From positions 248,001 to 312,000 of the forward strand of contig NZ_CP083451.1 of the NCBI RefSeq assembly GCF_020080045.1: a DNA stretch of 64,000 nt, written 5' to 3'. The notes beneath the pieces were generated by a model. That model was not told where the DNA came from and searched no databases. It saw only the letters and a program-made list of their open reading frames with translations. Every line of letters begins with the position of its first letter. The stretch's first letter is position 1. Shown here in pieces: positions 17,188 through 25,207 of this stretch. This stretch comes from Comamonas odontotermitis (lineage in GTDB: Bacteria > Pseudomonadota > Gammaproteobacteria > Burkholderiales > Burkholderiaceae_C). The position numbers were made by a program, and so were the translations under genes.

Positions 17188-18077
17188 GCGACCACCTGCA
17201 CGTTGGCGCAGGTGGCTGCGGCAGCCACGCCTGCACTTGTCAGGAGAGTGAGACAACCGGCATGCCGCGTATCGAGGCGCCGTTGGATGCTCCGCGCTCC
17301 ACCTTTCCTGTTCCGCAGGTGAACGGCATTGCCTTGTGCGACACAAATGAGCTGCTGGATGCGATGGAACTGCGCCAGCGTGCCTGCACTGAGTTGCTGC
17401 GCCAGGCTGCGATGGAGCAAGGGCTCTTGGCGGCTGATGACCCAGTGCCCAGCGCCGGCGCGATCAGCGAAGCAGCGGGAGATGCCATTGAGCACCTGCT
17501 GGACAGGGAACTCCACTTGCCAGAACCCGGCGACGAGGCGGGTCGCCGCCACTATCAGGCGCATGCGGCGCGCTATGCCTGTGGAGCGCGGGTATTGGCG
17601 CGCCACGTGCTTTTTGCCGTGACGCCCGGGGTGGATGTGAATGCACTGCGTCAGCGCGCCGAAGCCTGCCTGCTTGATGTGCGCAGCGCCACGCCGGAAG
17701 AACAGGCTGCGGGCGACCGCTTTGCTGCCGCCGCACGGGCCAGCAGCAATTGCCCCAGCGGAGCGGATGGCGGAAAGCTGGGATGGTTAAGCGCCGAGGA
17801 CTGTGCGCCCGAGTTCGGCCGAGAGTTGTTCGGCCACTCAGAGATTGGTGTGCTGCCGCGCCTGGTGCACAGCCGCTTCGGCCTGCATGTTGTTGAAGTG
17901 CTGGAGCGCGAGAGTGGCACCGTTCCCCCTTACGAGCAGGTGCGCGCTGCGGTACTGCAACAACTGCACCAGCAAAGCTATGCAACAGCCCTGTCGCAGT
18001 ATTTGCGTTTGCTGGCCGGGCGTGCACGCGTGGTTGGTGTGGATCTGGATGCTGTGCAGACGCCGCTGGTGCAGTGA
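17184..18077 (+). CDS. Peptidyl-prolyl cis-trans isomerase, PpiC/NifM-like, nar-associated
   Basis: 297 residues. The C-terminal third is a parvulin domain (ARVLARHVLFAVTPGVDV, then FAAAARASSNCPSGADGGKLGWL, then PRLVHSRFGLHVVEVLERE). The N-terminal half is helical and NifM-like, and it opens with a small Cys/His-rich stretch (HVGAGGCGSHACTCQE) that could bind metal. There is no signal peptide, so it is cytoplasmic. In Pseudomonas aeruginosa a PpiC-type gene also follows narGHJI, which supports a role in folding a nitrate reductase subunit; that role is inferred. The ATG overlaps the narI stop and the next gene starts directly after its own stop. Confidence 0.88.
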   Translation: MSDHLHVGAGGCGSHACTCQESETTGMPRIEAPLDAPRSTFPVPQVNGIALCDTNELLDAMELRQRACTELLRQAAMEQGLLAADDPVPSAGAISEAAGDAIEHLLDRELHLPEPGDEAGRRHYQAHAARYACGARVLARHVLFAVTPGVDVNALRQRAEACLLDVRSATPEEQAAGDRFAAAARASSNCPSGADGGKLGWLSAEDCAPEFGRELFGHSEIGVLPRLVHSRFGLHVVEVLERESGTVPPYEQVRAAVLQQLHQQSYATALSQYLRLLAGRARVVGVDLDAVQTPLVQ

Positions 18078-18743
18078 ATGCCAGACGACGACCTGCTCCA
18101 GCGCCTGCGCCGCTTCCGCGACCATGCCTTTCCGCTGCATGAAGAGCAGTTTCGTGTGTTGGTGGACCATGGCCAGCATCCCGCTACGCTGTTCATCGGT
18201 TGCAGCGACTCGCGGTTGGTGCCGTACATGCTGACCGGCACCGGGCCGGGAGAATTGTTTCTGGTGCGCAATGTGGGGGCCTTCGTGCCTCCCTATGACG
18301 GGAGCTGGGGCTACCACGGGACTTCGGCTGCCATCGAGTTTGCAGTCCTGAATCTGCAGGTGCGTCGCATCATCGTCTGTGGCCACAGCCATTGCGGCGG
18401 TATTCGTGCGCTGTATGGCGGCGTGCCGGATGCGGCACGCAATCTGGCAGCCTGGCTGGAGCTGGGCCGTGAAGCGGCACTGCCGGTGGCGGAGCCGGGA
18501 GCCGATGTGCTGCGCCGTACGGAGCAGCGGGCCGTGGTTCTGCAGCTGGAGCGGCTGATGGATTACCCCATGGTGCGCGAACAGGTCGAGGCAGGCACGC
18601 TCAGCCTGCATGGATGGCACTACGTGATCGAAGACGGCGAAGTGCATGTTTTCGATGTGGCAAGCGATAGCTTCATTGCCGCTGCCGAGGCGAGCCATGC
18701 GGGAACCGGGCCTTACGAGCCCTATGCAGAGTCTCCGGCTTGA
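18078..18743 (+). CDS. Beta-class carbonic anhydrase at the end of the nar operon
   Basis: 221 residues. Zinc ligands are given by CSDSR and HSHCGG, in the standard order and spacing; RNVGAFVPPY is also typical. It interconverts CO2 and bicarbonate in the cytoplasm. The ATG directly follows the stop of the isomerase gene, so it is very probably the last gene of the nar operon. Carbonic anhydrase is not a standard nar gene; it may serve pH or bicarbonate needs during denitrifying growth. Its 3' end overlaps the convergent DUF3079 gene by 22 bases. Confidence 0.93.
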   Translation: MPDDDLLQRLRRFRDHAFPLHEEQFRVLVDHGQHPATLFIGCSDSRLVPYMLTGTGPGELFLVRNVGAFVPPYDGSWGYHGTSAAIEFAVLNLQVRRIIVCGHSHCGGIRALYGGVPDAARNLAAWLELGREAALPVAEPGADVLRRTEQRAVVLQLERLMDYPMVREQVEAGTLSLHGWHYVIEDGEVHVFDVASDSFIAAAEASHAGTGPYEPYAESPA

Positions 18744-18946
18744 TGCGGAGGAGGCTCTGGCTTGGTCTTCTCCTCCTTAAGCTCCAACGCATTCCATTGC
18801 GACCAGTTAGGTCCAAAAAGCTCAGCGGGGTGTTGCGACCGCTCCGACCCATTGCCACAGGCCATGTCGGATGCAGCACAGTAACGGTCGCAGCCCCAGC
18901 AGGTGCGCTCAGGATGTGCAGGGTTGTTCGGAAAGCGTTTGGCCAT
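18722..18946 (-). CDS. Small cysteine-rich DUF3079-like protein
   Basis: 74 residues beginning MAKRFPNNPAHPERTCWG. The pattern CWGCDRYCAASDMACGNGS followed by HPAELFGPNW is what I recall as DUF3079, a small uncharacterised family in beta-proteobacteria. Four Cys in two CxxC-like groups suggest a metal or iron-sulfur site. An upstream in-frame start at 19084 exists but lies beyond the conserved part and would overlap the hemerythrin gene. No convincing ribosome site is seen. It ends inside the convergent carbonic anhydrase gene (22 bases shared), so the two transcripts overlap tail to tail. Confidence 0.75.
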   Translation of the reverse strand: MAKRFPNNPAHPERTCWGCDRYCAASDMACGNGSERSQHPAELFGPNWSQWNALELKEEKTKPEPPPHQAGDSA

Positions 18947-18998
18947 GAATGCGAGGGGGAGGACAATTCCACTATGTGCGACAACTTGACACAAGAAA

Positions 18999-19012
18999 TT
19001 GACATAAATCAT
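18999..19012 (+). promoter_or_regulatory. FNR/ANR-like box upstream of the hemerythrin-narXL unit
   Basis: TTGACATAAATCAT (8 of 10 consensus positions) lies 49-62 nt before the hemerythrin ATG. A TTGACA at 18986-18991 could be a -35 element, in which case the box would overlap the -10 region; sequence alone does not say whether it activates or represses. Confidence 0.55.
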
Positions 19013-19060
19013 TAACAGCGCGCACCATGCGGTGACGCCATCGACCGGCAGCGACAATTC

Positions 19061-19624
19061 ATGGCTGTGACCCTGCAATTGCACACCCTCCCTTCAGCAG
19101 GCTTCGACGAGCCGTTTGGCATGCTGCATGCTTGCCACGGCCGGGTGGAGCGCACGTTGGCGCTGCTTTCCCGTTTGGGCGAGTACCTCGCCGCGCAGGG
19201 GGGCGGGGTGCCCGATGAGCAGGCTCGCGATGCAGCCGCCGATGTACAACGCTATTTCGACCTGGCCGCGCCATTGCACCACCAGGATGAAGAGTTGCAT
19301 GTGTTCCCGGTGCTGCGCGCATCGGGGGCGAAGGCGCTGGCCGATGCCCTGCAAGCCGAGCATGAAAGGATGGAGACTTTGTGGCAGCCTATTCGGGCGG
19401 ATTTGCAGGCCGTGCACGCTGGAAACGCTCTGAGCAGTGAGGAAATGGCCGAGGCGCGCGTTCGCTGGGCTGATTTTGCGGCTTTGTATGCACGTCACAT
19501 CGCGGCGGAAGAGGAACTGGCCTATCCTCAGGCCCAAACGTGCCTTGGTTTGCATGAACAGTTCGCCATGGGCAGAGACATGGCGCAGCGCCGCGGCGTT
19601 CGCTATCCGGATTCCACGACATGA
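19061..19624 (+). CDS. Hemerythrin HHE-domain protein, first gene of the narXL unit
   Basis: 187 residues, helical, with iron-ligand candidates spaced as in HHE proteins: HACHGRVER near the start, LHHQDEELHVFP in the middle, QAEHERMETLW, and YARHIAAEEELAYP near the end. Such di-iron proteins bind oxygen or NO or repair iron-sulfur centres. There is no signal peptide. The stop overlaps an ATG in the narX frame, and an FNR-like box lies upstream, so it is probably co-expressed with narX and narL. An NO or oxygen sensing or scavenging role in nitrate respiration is inferred. Confidence 0.85.
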   Translation: MAVTLQLHTLPSAGFDEPFGMLHACHGRVERTLALLSRLGEYLAAQGGGVPDEQARDAAADVQRYFDLAAPLHHQDEELHVFPVLRASGAKALADALQAEHERMETLWQPIRADLQAVHAGNALSSEEMAEARVRWADFAALYARHIAAEEELAYPQAQTCLGLHEQFAMGRDMAQRRGVRYPDSTT

Positions 19625-19672
19625 ATCCGCCCACTGAAGCTGCCCAAAGTGGATCGCGCCGCGATGCACAGC

Positions 19673-19683
19673 AAGGAGGTGAT
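19673..19683 (+). promoter_or_regulatory. Full-length Shine-Dalgarno sequence of narX
   Basis: AAGGAGGTGAT is complementary to the 16S rRNA 3' end over all 11 bases and ends 3 nt before the ATG at 19687. It decides the narX start against an in-frame ATG at 19621 that overlaps the hemerythrin stop. Confidence 0.8.
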
Positions 19684-19686
19684 CGC

Positions 19687-21648
19687 ATGAATCAGGAGGG
19701 CGCGGAGGCATCGGGCCGCCCGCTGGCCGTCAAGATTGGCGCCATTGGCTGCGCGTTGCTGTTGATGGCACTCATTGCCATCGGACTGACGCTGCGGCTT
19801 ACCTGGTCACTTGAAGGAGGGGCTGCCGCGATCAACGAAGCTGGGCGCATGCGCATGCAGACCTGGCGGTTGGCGCAGGCTTTGCCTGGTGCCGATTCAC
19901 AGCGGGTTGCCTTGCTGATGGGGCAGTTTGACGCGAGCCTGGCTTTGTTGCAGCGAGGCGATGCCACCCGTCCGCTGTCTGTGCCGCGCAATGAGGATTC
20001 TCGCGCGGCATTGAAGGTTGTACAGCAAAGCTGGCAGGAGCTTCGCAAGGAGTGGCAGCAGCCGCTTGCGGACGGCAATGCAGCACAGAATACTGTCATT
20101 GCGCGGCAGGCCGAGGACTTCGTTGGTGGCGTTGATCGCCTGGTGGGCACCATTGAGCAGCAACTTGCGCGCTGGACCACCCTGCTCAACGTAGCGCAGT
20201 TTGTAATGATGGCATTGGCCATCGCTGCGGCACTGGCGCTCATGTATTCTGCGCAACTGCTGGTGTTCGGTCCGCTTTCACGGCTGCAGGCCGCGTTGGC
20301 AAGCGTCGAGGCGGGCGATTTGTCGGCCCGGGTGGCTAGCGAAGGTGGCGATGAATTCGGTGCCGTGGCCCGGGGCTTCAACCGCATGGCAGTGCGGCTG
20401 CAGGATTTGTACTCCAGCCTGGAGCGCCGTGTGCAGCAGAAGACCGAACATTTGCAGACCGAGCGCGCACGGTTGGCGGCCCTGTACGAAGGCGCGGCTC
20501 TGGTCGCCCAGGCTGATTCATTGCAGGCGCTGGCCCAGGGCTTTGCAGCCCAGACGCGCAAGATCGTGCAAGCCGATGCCGTGGCAGTGCGCTGGTCGGA
20601 TGAAGACAATCGTCGCTATGTGCTGCTCGCCTCGGAGGGATTGCCCGACGAAATGGTCGATGCCGAACACTGTGTCCCCACGGGAGACTGTTTCTGTGGC
20701 CAACCCAAGGCCCAGGCGGAGACGCAACTGGTGGTGCTGCAGGACTGGCGCGGAGGCGCTTCCTCGCGGGCAGGCCGGGTGGATGCCGGACAGTGCAGCC
20801 GGGCTGGATTTGCCTATGTGCTGAGTGTCCCCGTGCGGCTGCATGAACGCATGGTCGGCGAGGTTGACCTGTTCTTCCGCCATCCAACCGAGCTCGGTGC
20901 TGACGACCAGGCACTGCTGGATGCATTGGCAAGCCACCTGGCGGGTGGCATGGAGGGGTTGCGCGCCGATGCGCTTCAGCGAGAGGCTGCAGTTGCGGAT
21001 GAGCGCGGTCTATTGGCGCGCGAGCTGCATGATTCCATTGCGCAGAGCCTGGCATTTCTGAAGATTCAGGCAGCATTGCTGCGCGACGAAATCGCTCGGG
21101 AGCCGCCGGATGGCGACCGTGTGCAAGCAACCTTGGCGGAATTGGATGCGGGCATACGCGAAAGCCTGTCTGATGTGCGCGAGTTGCTGGTGCATTTCCG
21201 TACCCGAACCAACGCAGAGGATATTGGACCCGCGCTGCGTACCACGTTGACCAAGTTCGAGCACCAGACGGGCCTGCCCGCACATCTGAGTATCGAGGGC
21301 GAAGGCATGGCGCTGCCGCCTGATGTGCAGGTGCAGGTGCTGCACGTGGTGCAGGAAGCGTTGTCCAATGTGCGCAAGCATGCGCAGGCACATGCCGTAT
21401 GGGTAGATGTACAACAGGCGCCGCAGTGGGTGGTGGAAGTGCGCGACGATGGCCGAGGTATGGAGAATGCGTCGCCTGCGCTGGACGAGACGCATGTCGG
21501 CCTGCGCATCATGCGCGAGCGTGCTGCAAGCATCGGCGCAACACTGGAGATCACCTCCGTAGTGGGGGCGGGCACCTGCGTGGCGCTGACCTTGCCGCGC
21601 CTACTGCCCACAACCGAAACATTTGAAGCGGAAAGGAGCCTGCCATGA
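19687..21648 (+). CDS. narX: Nitrate/nitrite sensor histidine kinase, NarX-type
   Basis: 653 residues. Order: first membrane helix (IGCALLLMALIAIGLTLRL), periplasmic domain opening with the nitrate-binding P-box (INEAGRMRMQTWRLA), second helix (LLNVAQFVMMALAIAAALAL), HAMP linker, a GAF-like central module with cysteines (CVPTGDCFCGQ and later QCSRAGF), HisKA_3 phosphoacceptor in LARELHDSIAQSLAF, and an HATPase domain (EALSNVRKHAQ, DDGRGM, GLRIMRERA). The cysteine cluster resembles that of E. coli NarX. It phosphorylates NarL when nitrate is present. The start at 19687 is set by an exceptional ribosome site. Its stop overlaps the narL start. Confidence 0.93.
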   Translation: MNQEGAEASGRPLAVKIGAIGCALLLMALIAIGLTLRLTWSLEGGAAAINEAGRMRMQTWRLAQALPGADSQRVALLMGQFDASLALLQRGDATRPLSVPRNEDSRAALKVVQQSWQELRKEWQQPLADGNAAQNTVIARQAEDFVGGVDRLVGTIEQQLARWTTLLNVAQFVMMALAIAAALALMYSAQLLVFGPLSRLQAALASVEAGDLSARVASEGGDEFGAVARGFNRMAVRLQDLYSSLERRVQQKTEHLQTERARLAALYEGAALVAQADSLQALAQGFAAQTRKIVQADAVAVRWSDEDNRRYVLLASEGLPDEMVDAEHCVPTGDCFCGQPKAQAETQLVVLQDWRGGASSRAGRVDAGQCSRAGFAYVLSVPVRLHERMVGEVDLFFRHPTELGADDQALLDALASHLAGGMEGLRADALQREAAVADERGLLARELHDSIAQSLAFLKIQAALLRDEIAREPPDGDRVQATLAELDAGIRESLSDVRELLVHFRTRTNAEDIGPALRTTLTKFEHQTGLPAHLSIEGEGMALPPDVQVQVLHVVQEALSNVRKHAQAHAVWVDVQQAPQWVVEVRDDGRGMENASPALDETHVGLRIMRERAASIGATLEITSVVGAGTCVALTLPRLLPTTETFEAERSLP

Positions 21649-22352
21649 GCGCGGAGCAAACCCAGCGCACCCCGATTCGGTTGCTGGTGGTCGATGACCA
21701 TCCGCTTTTCCGGCGAGGCGTCACAGCGCTTTTGGCGACCCAGCCGCAGCTGCAGGTGGTGGGCGAAGCTGCAGATGCTGGAGAGGCGCTGCGCCGTGCA
21801 GAGCAATTGCAGCCCGATGTGGTGCTGCTGGACCACCACATGCCCGGTGTCAGCGGCGTGGATCTGCTGCCCGGTTTGCGAGAGGCTGCACCATCGGCGC
21901 GGGTGCTGATGCTTACCGTCAGTGAGGATGCAGACACGCTGGCGCTGGCATTGCAGCGTGGAGCGCATGGCTACCTGCTCAAAACGGCGGACAGTGAGGT
22001 GCTGGTTGCGGCCATTGAGCGCGCGCTGCGCGGCCAATCCACGGTGAGCATGGAAATGACGGACAAGCTTGTGAGCGCATTGCAAGCCCAGCAGCCGCGG
22101 ATGCCTGCACCGTCTGTGCCACCCGTTGTTGTCGGGCCGGTTGATCCGCTCGAGCAGTTGTCACCACGCGAGTTCGAGATTCTGCGCGAGATTGCGGCGG
22201 GGGCCAGCAACAAGGAAATTGCACGCAGCCTGGCAATTGCCGAAACTACGGTGAAGATTCATGTTCAGCACATTCTGCGCAAGCTGGGCCTTTCATCAAG
22301 GGTGCAGGCAGCAGTGCTGTTGACTGAGGGGCGTGGGCGCGCCAGTGGGTGA
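21645..22352 (+). CDS. narL: Nitrate response regulator, NarL-type
   Basis: 235 residues: an N-terminal receiver (acidic pair in LLVVDDHPLF, phosphoacceptor Asp in VVLLDHHMPG, Lys in GYLLKTAD), a linker of about 30 residues rich in Pro, and a LuxR-type helix-turn-helix (LSPREFEILREIAAGASNKEIARSLAIAETTVKIHVQHILRKLG). It is the partner of the adjacent NarX and should activate the nar operon on nitrate. ATGA overlap with narX couples their translation. No NarL heptamer pair is obvious next to narK1, but I cannot score sites without a matrix. Confidence 0.93.
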   Translation: MSAEQTQRTPIRLLVVDDHPLFRRGVTALLATQPQLQVVGEAADAGEALRRAEQLQPDVVLLDHHMPGVSGVDLLPGLREAAPSARVLMLTVSEDADTLALALQRGAHGYLLKTADSEVLVAAIERALRGQSTVSMEMTDKLVSALQAQQPRMPAPSVPPVVVGPVDPLEQLSPREFEILREIAAGASNKEIARSLAIAETTVKIHVQHILRKLGLSSRVQAAVLLTEGRGRASG

Positions 22353-22399
22353 TGGGGTGTACCGGCGCGCCGTGATGCCTTTGCCGTGAGAGGGGAACG

Positions 22400-22855
22400 T
22401 TACTTGGCCAGGGCGAGAGTGCCCTTCATGATTCCGGAATGGCCGGGGAACGAGCAGAACCAGGCATAGCTCTCGCCGCTTTTGAGTTTGGCTACGTCAA
22501 AGGTCACAGATGTGGATTCACCGCCGCCAATGACCTTGGTGTATGCGACCACGCGGCTGTCGCCAGGTTTCACATAGTCCTTGTCCGCTCCGGCGGAGAT
22601 GCCATCGGTCGCTGCCGCTTGCAGGTCGGCAGCCTTGCTCAGCACCCAGTTATGCCCCATGGCAGTCTTGGGCAGTTTGCCCGTGTGCTTGAGGTTCACG
22701 GTGAACTGCTTGCAGCTGGCAGGTACGGCAATGCTGGACTTGTTGAACTGCATGGCGTCGTTGGCTTCGATGGCGATATCGCAGCCAGCGGCAGCCATGG
22801 CCGGTGCAGCGATCAGGGTACCGAGCAGCAGGGCAAGTTTGGTTCGAGCTTTCAT
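22400..22855 (-). CDS. azu: Azurin (periplasmic blue copper protein)
   Basis: 151 residues with a signal peptide ([20 protein letters not shown]). Copper ligands are in MGHNWVL (His), [14 protein letters not shown] (Cys, His, Met), and the disulfide cysteines GCDIAI and ASCKQF are present. Azurin carries electrons in the periplasm, for example from the bc1 complex to nitrite reductase or cytochrome peroxidase. I chose the second of two adjacent ATGs (22855) because GGAG is then 6 nt upstream. It faces narL tail to tail, and an FNR-like box lies 64-77 nt upstream of the start, so it belongs functionally to the anaerobic island. Confidence 0.96.
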   Translation of the reverse strand: MKARTKLALLLGTLIAAPAMAAAGCDIAIEANDAMQFNKSSIAVPASCKQFTVNLKHTGKLPKTAMGHNWVLSKAADLQAAATDGISAGADKDYVKPGDSRVVAYTKVIGGGESTSVTFDVAKLKSGESYAWFCSFPGHSGIMKGTLALAK

Positions 22856-22918
22856 CATTTTCTCCGAGGTTGAAAAACAAGCTGAGAAGCAGTTTGCCAA
22901 GCTGCAGATGAAAGGGAT

Positions 22919-22932
22919 TCGATGTGGATCAA
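22919..22932 (-). promoter_or_regulatory. FNR/ANR-like box upstream of azurin
   Basis: On the minus strand the site reads TTGATCCACATCGA, matching TTGAT-n4-ATCAA at 9 of 10 defined positions; it is the best of the four boxes in the window. It is centred about 71 nt before the azurin start, which fits a class II promoter with a short leader of about 30 nt. Confidence 0.7.
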
Positions 22933-23081
22933 AGCCGCGCGCCTTCGGCCCGCAGAGCGCCCGCCGTACCGGGTTTCGCAGGCAATGGCCGTTGTACAAA
23001 AGCTGAAACAGGCGCCCCTCGGCAAGCTCCAGCCATGTCGGCCTTGGATTGCGTGGGGCGCCGTGGCCTGAGCGGCGCGCG

Positions 23082-23486
23082 TCAGGCGAAGGTGTTCACA
23101 CCCTTGGCGTGCATGCGCTGCTGAAGCTCGTCAAATTGTCCCGCCCAGAAGCATTCGGCGAAATCGGCCATGTCGCCAACAGCATGCAGTTCGGTGCTCA
23201 GGCCGACCATTTTCTTCTTGAACAGGCCTGCCTTGATCCGCTGAAAGAACATCAGCTGGTAGTAATCCACATCATCGTGGCAAATGCGGCTCACGCTCAA
23301 GGTGGCGCTGTTTTTGGTGTGTTGCAGCACGTAGGCGGGAAGAGGTGCCTCCTGCGTCTCCAGCCAGCGGCCCATGATGGTCGTCCAGTCCGTGGCCTCC
23401 AGAACTTCAAGGAATGCCTGCACGGTCGGTGCGGACTGCGGTTGATCGTCATGGGCGCCGATCTTGATGCTGGTGTATGCGTACAC
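23082..23486 (-). CDS. Hypothetical protein, 134 residues
   Basis: I do not recognise this protein. It begins with a GTG (23484-23486) preceded by AGGA. It looks soluble, with mixed helix and strand composition, an aromatic and acidic central part ([21 protein letters not shown]) and no signal peptide or membrane segment. It lies on the same strand as azurin but 226 nt upstream, with the azurin FNR box in between, so it is probably separately transcribed. Codon use looks native. Confidence 0.6.
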   Translation of the reverse strand: MYAYTSIKIGAHDDQPQSAPTVQAFLEVLEATDWTTIMGRWLETQEAPLPAYVLQHTKNSATLSVSRICHDDVDYYQLMFFQRIKAGLFKKKMVGLSTELHAVGDMADFAECFWAGQFDELQQRMHAKGVNTFA

Positions 23487-23589
23487 GTCGAGGGTCCTGG
23501 TTCTGTCTGATCTTCGGTGGACGAACTTGTACCATGGATCGACAATTTCTAATATGGTTAGTTATTGAGGGAGGCGCACTGGCTGCCGA

Positions 23590-25086
23590 TCAAACAGGAC
23601 GGTGGCGTCTGAGCAGCAACGCCAGCGTCTGCCACGCCGCAGGTTGTTCTGCCATGGCTACCGAGATCCGCAGCAGGGTCGAGGGTGCCTGGCGTGGTGA
23701 GAACAGCACGCCTGGCGCCAGCAGCAGCCCGTACTCTGCCGCCTGGCGGGCCAGCAGCTCGGAATCCATGCCGCAGTCCACCCAGGCAAAGGTTCCTGCC
23801 ACGGGCTCGTGCACGGCCTGGCAGCCCAGTGCTTCCAGCTGGCGCAGGCAGCGGTGGCGCGCCTTGTCCACGCGCTCGCGCAGCCGGTCTACATGCTTGC
23901 GGTAGCTGCCATCGGCCAGGATGCGGTGCACGATCTGCTCGCTGGGCAGGGCCGATGTCAGGCCGCCCAGTAGTTTCAGGTCGGTGAGGCGGTGGATGAA
24001 TTCGGGGCGCGCTGCCACATAGCCCACGCGCAGCCCGCCCGAGAGGGTCTTGGAGTAGCCGCCGACCAGCAGCACGCGCTGCAACCGGTCCATGGCGGCC
24101 AGGCGCAGCGGCATGTTGCCCAGGTACTCGGAGTAGGTGTCGTCCTCCACCAGCAGGAAATCGTGCCGCTCGGCGATGCGCAGCACTTCGTGTGCCACGC
24201 CGGCCGACAGGCTCAGGCCGGTAGGGTTGTGCACGGCGGTGTTCAGGATGAAGAGCTTGGGCCGGTGCTGTTCTGCCAGGGCTTGCAGTGCCTGCACGTC
24301 AGGGCCGCCCGGCAGACGCGGTACGCCCACGACATTGACGCCCATGGTGTTGAGGCGGCCGAAGATCAGGAACCAGCCCGGGTCCTCGACCAGCACCGTG
24401 TCACCGGGTTGCAGAAAGCCGCGCACGATCAGATCGAGCCCATGGGTGACGCCGCTCACCGTCATCAGGTGCGTCTCGGGGTGGGCTGGTACCTCCTGCG
24501 CCTGCAGGGTGGATGCGATCTGCCGGCGCAGCGGTGCAAAACCCTGGGGTAGGCCATAGCCCAGCAGGCCCAGCTCCGCACGCGCGCCCTGCTTGAGGAT
24601 GGCGCGCATCGCACCGCTGATCAAGCCCTCGTCCATCCAGCTGGCGGGCAGGCAGCCCGCGCTGCCGGTGTGGCCAGAGCCATCAGCATCCTCGCGGAAG
24701 ATGCCGCGCAGCAGGTAGGTGGTGTCGAAGGCCACACCCTGAGCCAGCGCAGCTGCAGGTGCAGGCGGGGTGGCTGACACCGCGCGCCGGGCGCAGACGA
24801 AAAAGCCCGCACCACGGCGCGACTGCACCAGGCCCTGGGCGGCCAGCCGGTCGTAGGCCTGCACCACGGTGTCGCGGCTCACGCCGGCCTGCTCGGCCAG
24901 CGCGCGCACGGACGGCAGACGCATGCCGGCGCGCAGCCCATGGTTGCGGATGCGGTTTCCAAAATGCTCCACCAGTTGCTCGACCAGGGATGCGCTGCCG
25001 GTGCGCACCGGCTGCCACCCCCAAGTGGCGGCAGAGACCTGGGCGGAGAACGCAATGTCAGGGGCGGGTGAAAGTGTCTGGGTCAT
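23590..25086 (-). CDS. MocR-type regulator (GntR helix-turn-helix fused to aminotransferase fold)
   Basis: 498 residues. Residues about 30-100 are a GntR winged helix (RLPSVRALAEQAGVSRDTVVQAYDRL, GAGFFVCAR). The rest is a fold-type I PLP domain with HNPTGLSLS, EDDTYSEYLG and the PLP-binding Lys in GGYSKTLSGGLRVGY. MocR proteins sense PLP or amino compounds and usually control a divergent neighbour. Here that is the LysE exporter gene, which starts 121 nt away on the other strand. A direct repeat that could be its operator lies between them. Confidence 0.92.
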   Translation of the reverse strand: MTQTLSPAPDIAFSAQVSAATWGWQPVRTGSASLVEQLVEHFGNRIRNHGLRAGMRLPSVRALAEQAGVSRDTVVQAYDRLAAQGLVQSRRGAGFFVCARRAVSATPPAPAAALAQGVAFDTTYLLRGIFREDADGSGHTGSAGCLPASWMDEGLISGAMRAILKQGARAELGLLGYGLPQGFAPLRRQIASTLQAQEVPAHPETHLMTVSGVTHGLDLIVRGFLQPGDTVLVEDPGWFLIFGRLNTMGVNVVGVPRLPGGPDVQALQALAEQHRPKLFILNTAVHNPTGLSLSAGVAHEVLRIAERHDFLLVEDDTYSEYLGNMPLRLAAMDRLQRVLLVGGYSKTLSGGLRVGYVAARPEFIHRLTDLKLLGGLTSALPSEQIVHRILADGSYRKHVDRLRERVDKARHRCLRQLEALGCQAVHEPVAGTFAWVDCGMDSELLARQAAEYGLLLAPGVLFSPRQAPSTLLRISVAMAEQPAAWQTLALLLRRHRPV

Positions 25087-25121
25087 GGAGGCAGGCCAAT
25101 TCTTGAAGTGGCCAGATAAAG

Positions 25122-25139
25122 TGTACTGGCACTGTACTG
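25122..25139. promoter_or_regulatory. Direct-repeat candidate operator for the MocR regulator
   Basis: TGTACTG occurs at 25122-25128 and again at 25133-25139, 11 bases apart (about one helical turn), in the gap between the divergent mocR-like and lysE-like genes. Known MocR proteins such as GabR bind direct repeats in divergent promoters, so this is the natural candidate. Confidence 0.5.
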
Positions 25140-25207
25140 ATTTTCAAAGCTAGCATGTTCGTACATCTCCTTTTTTGCTTTTCTTCTCTCCTTTCCTGCC
25201 CGCTGCC

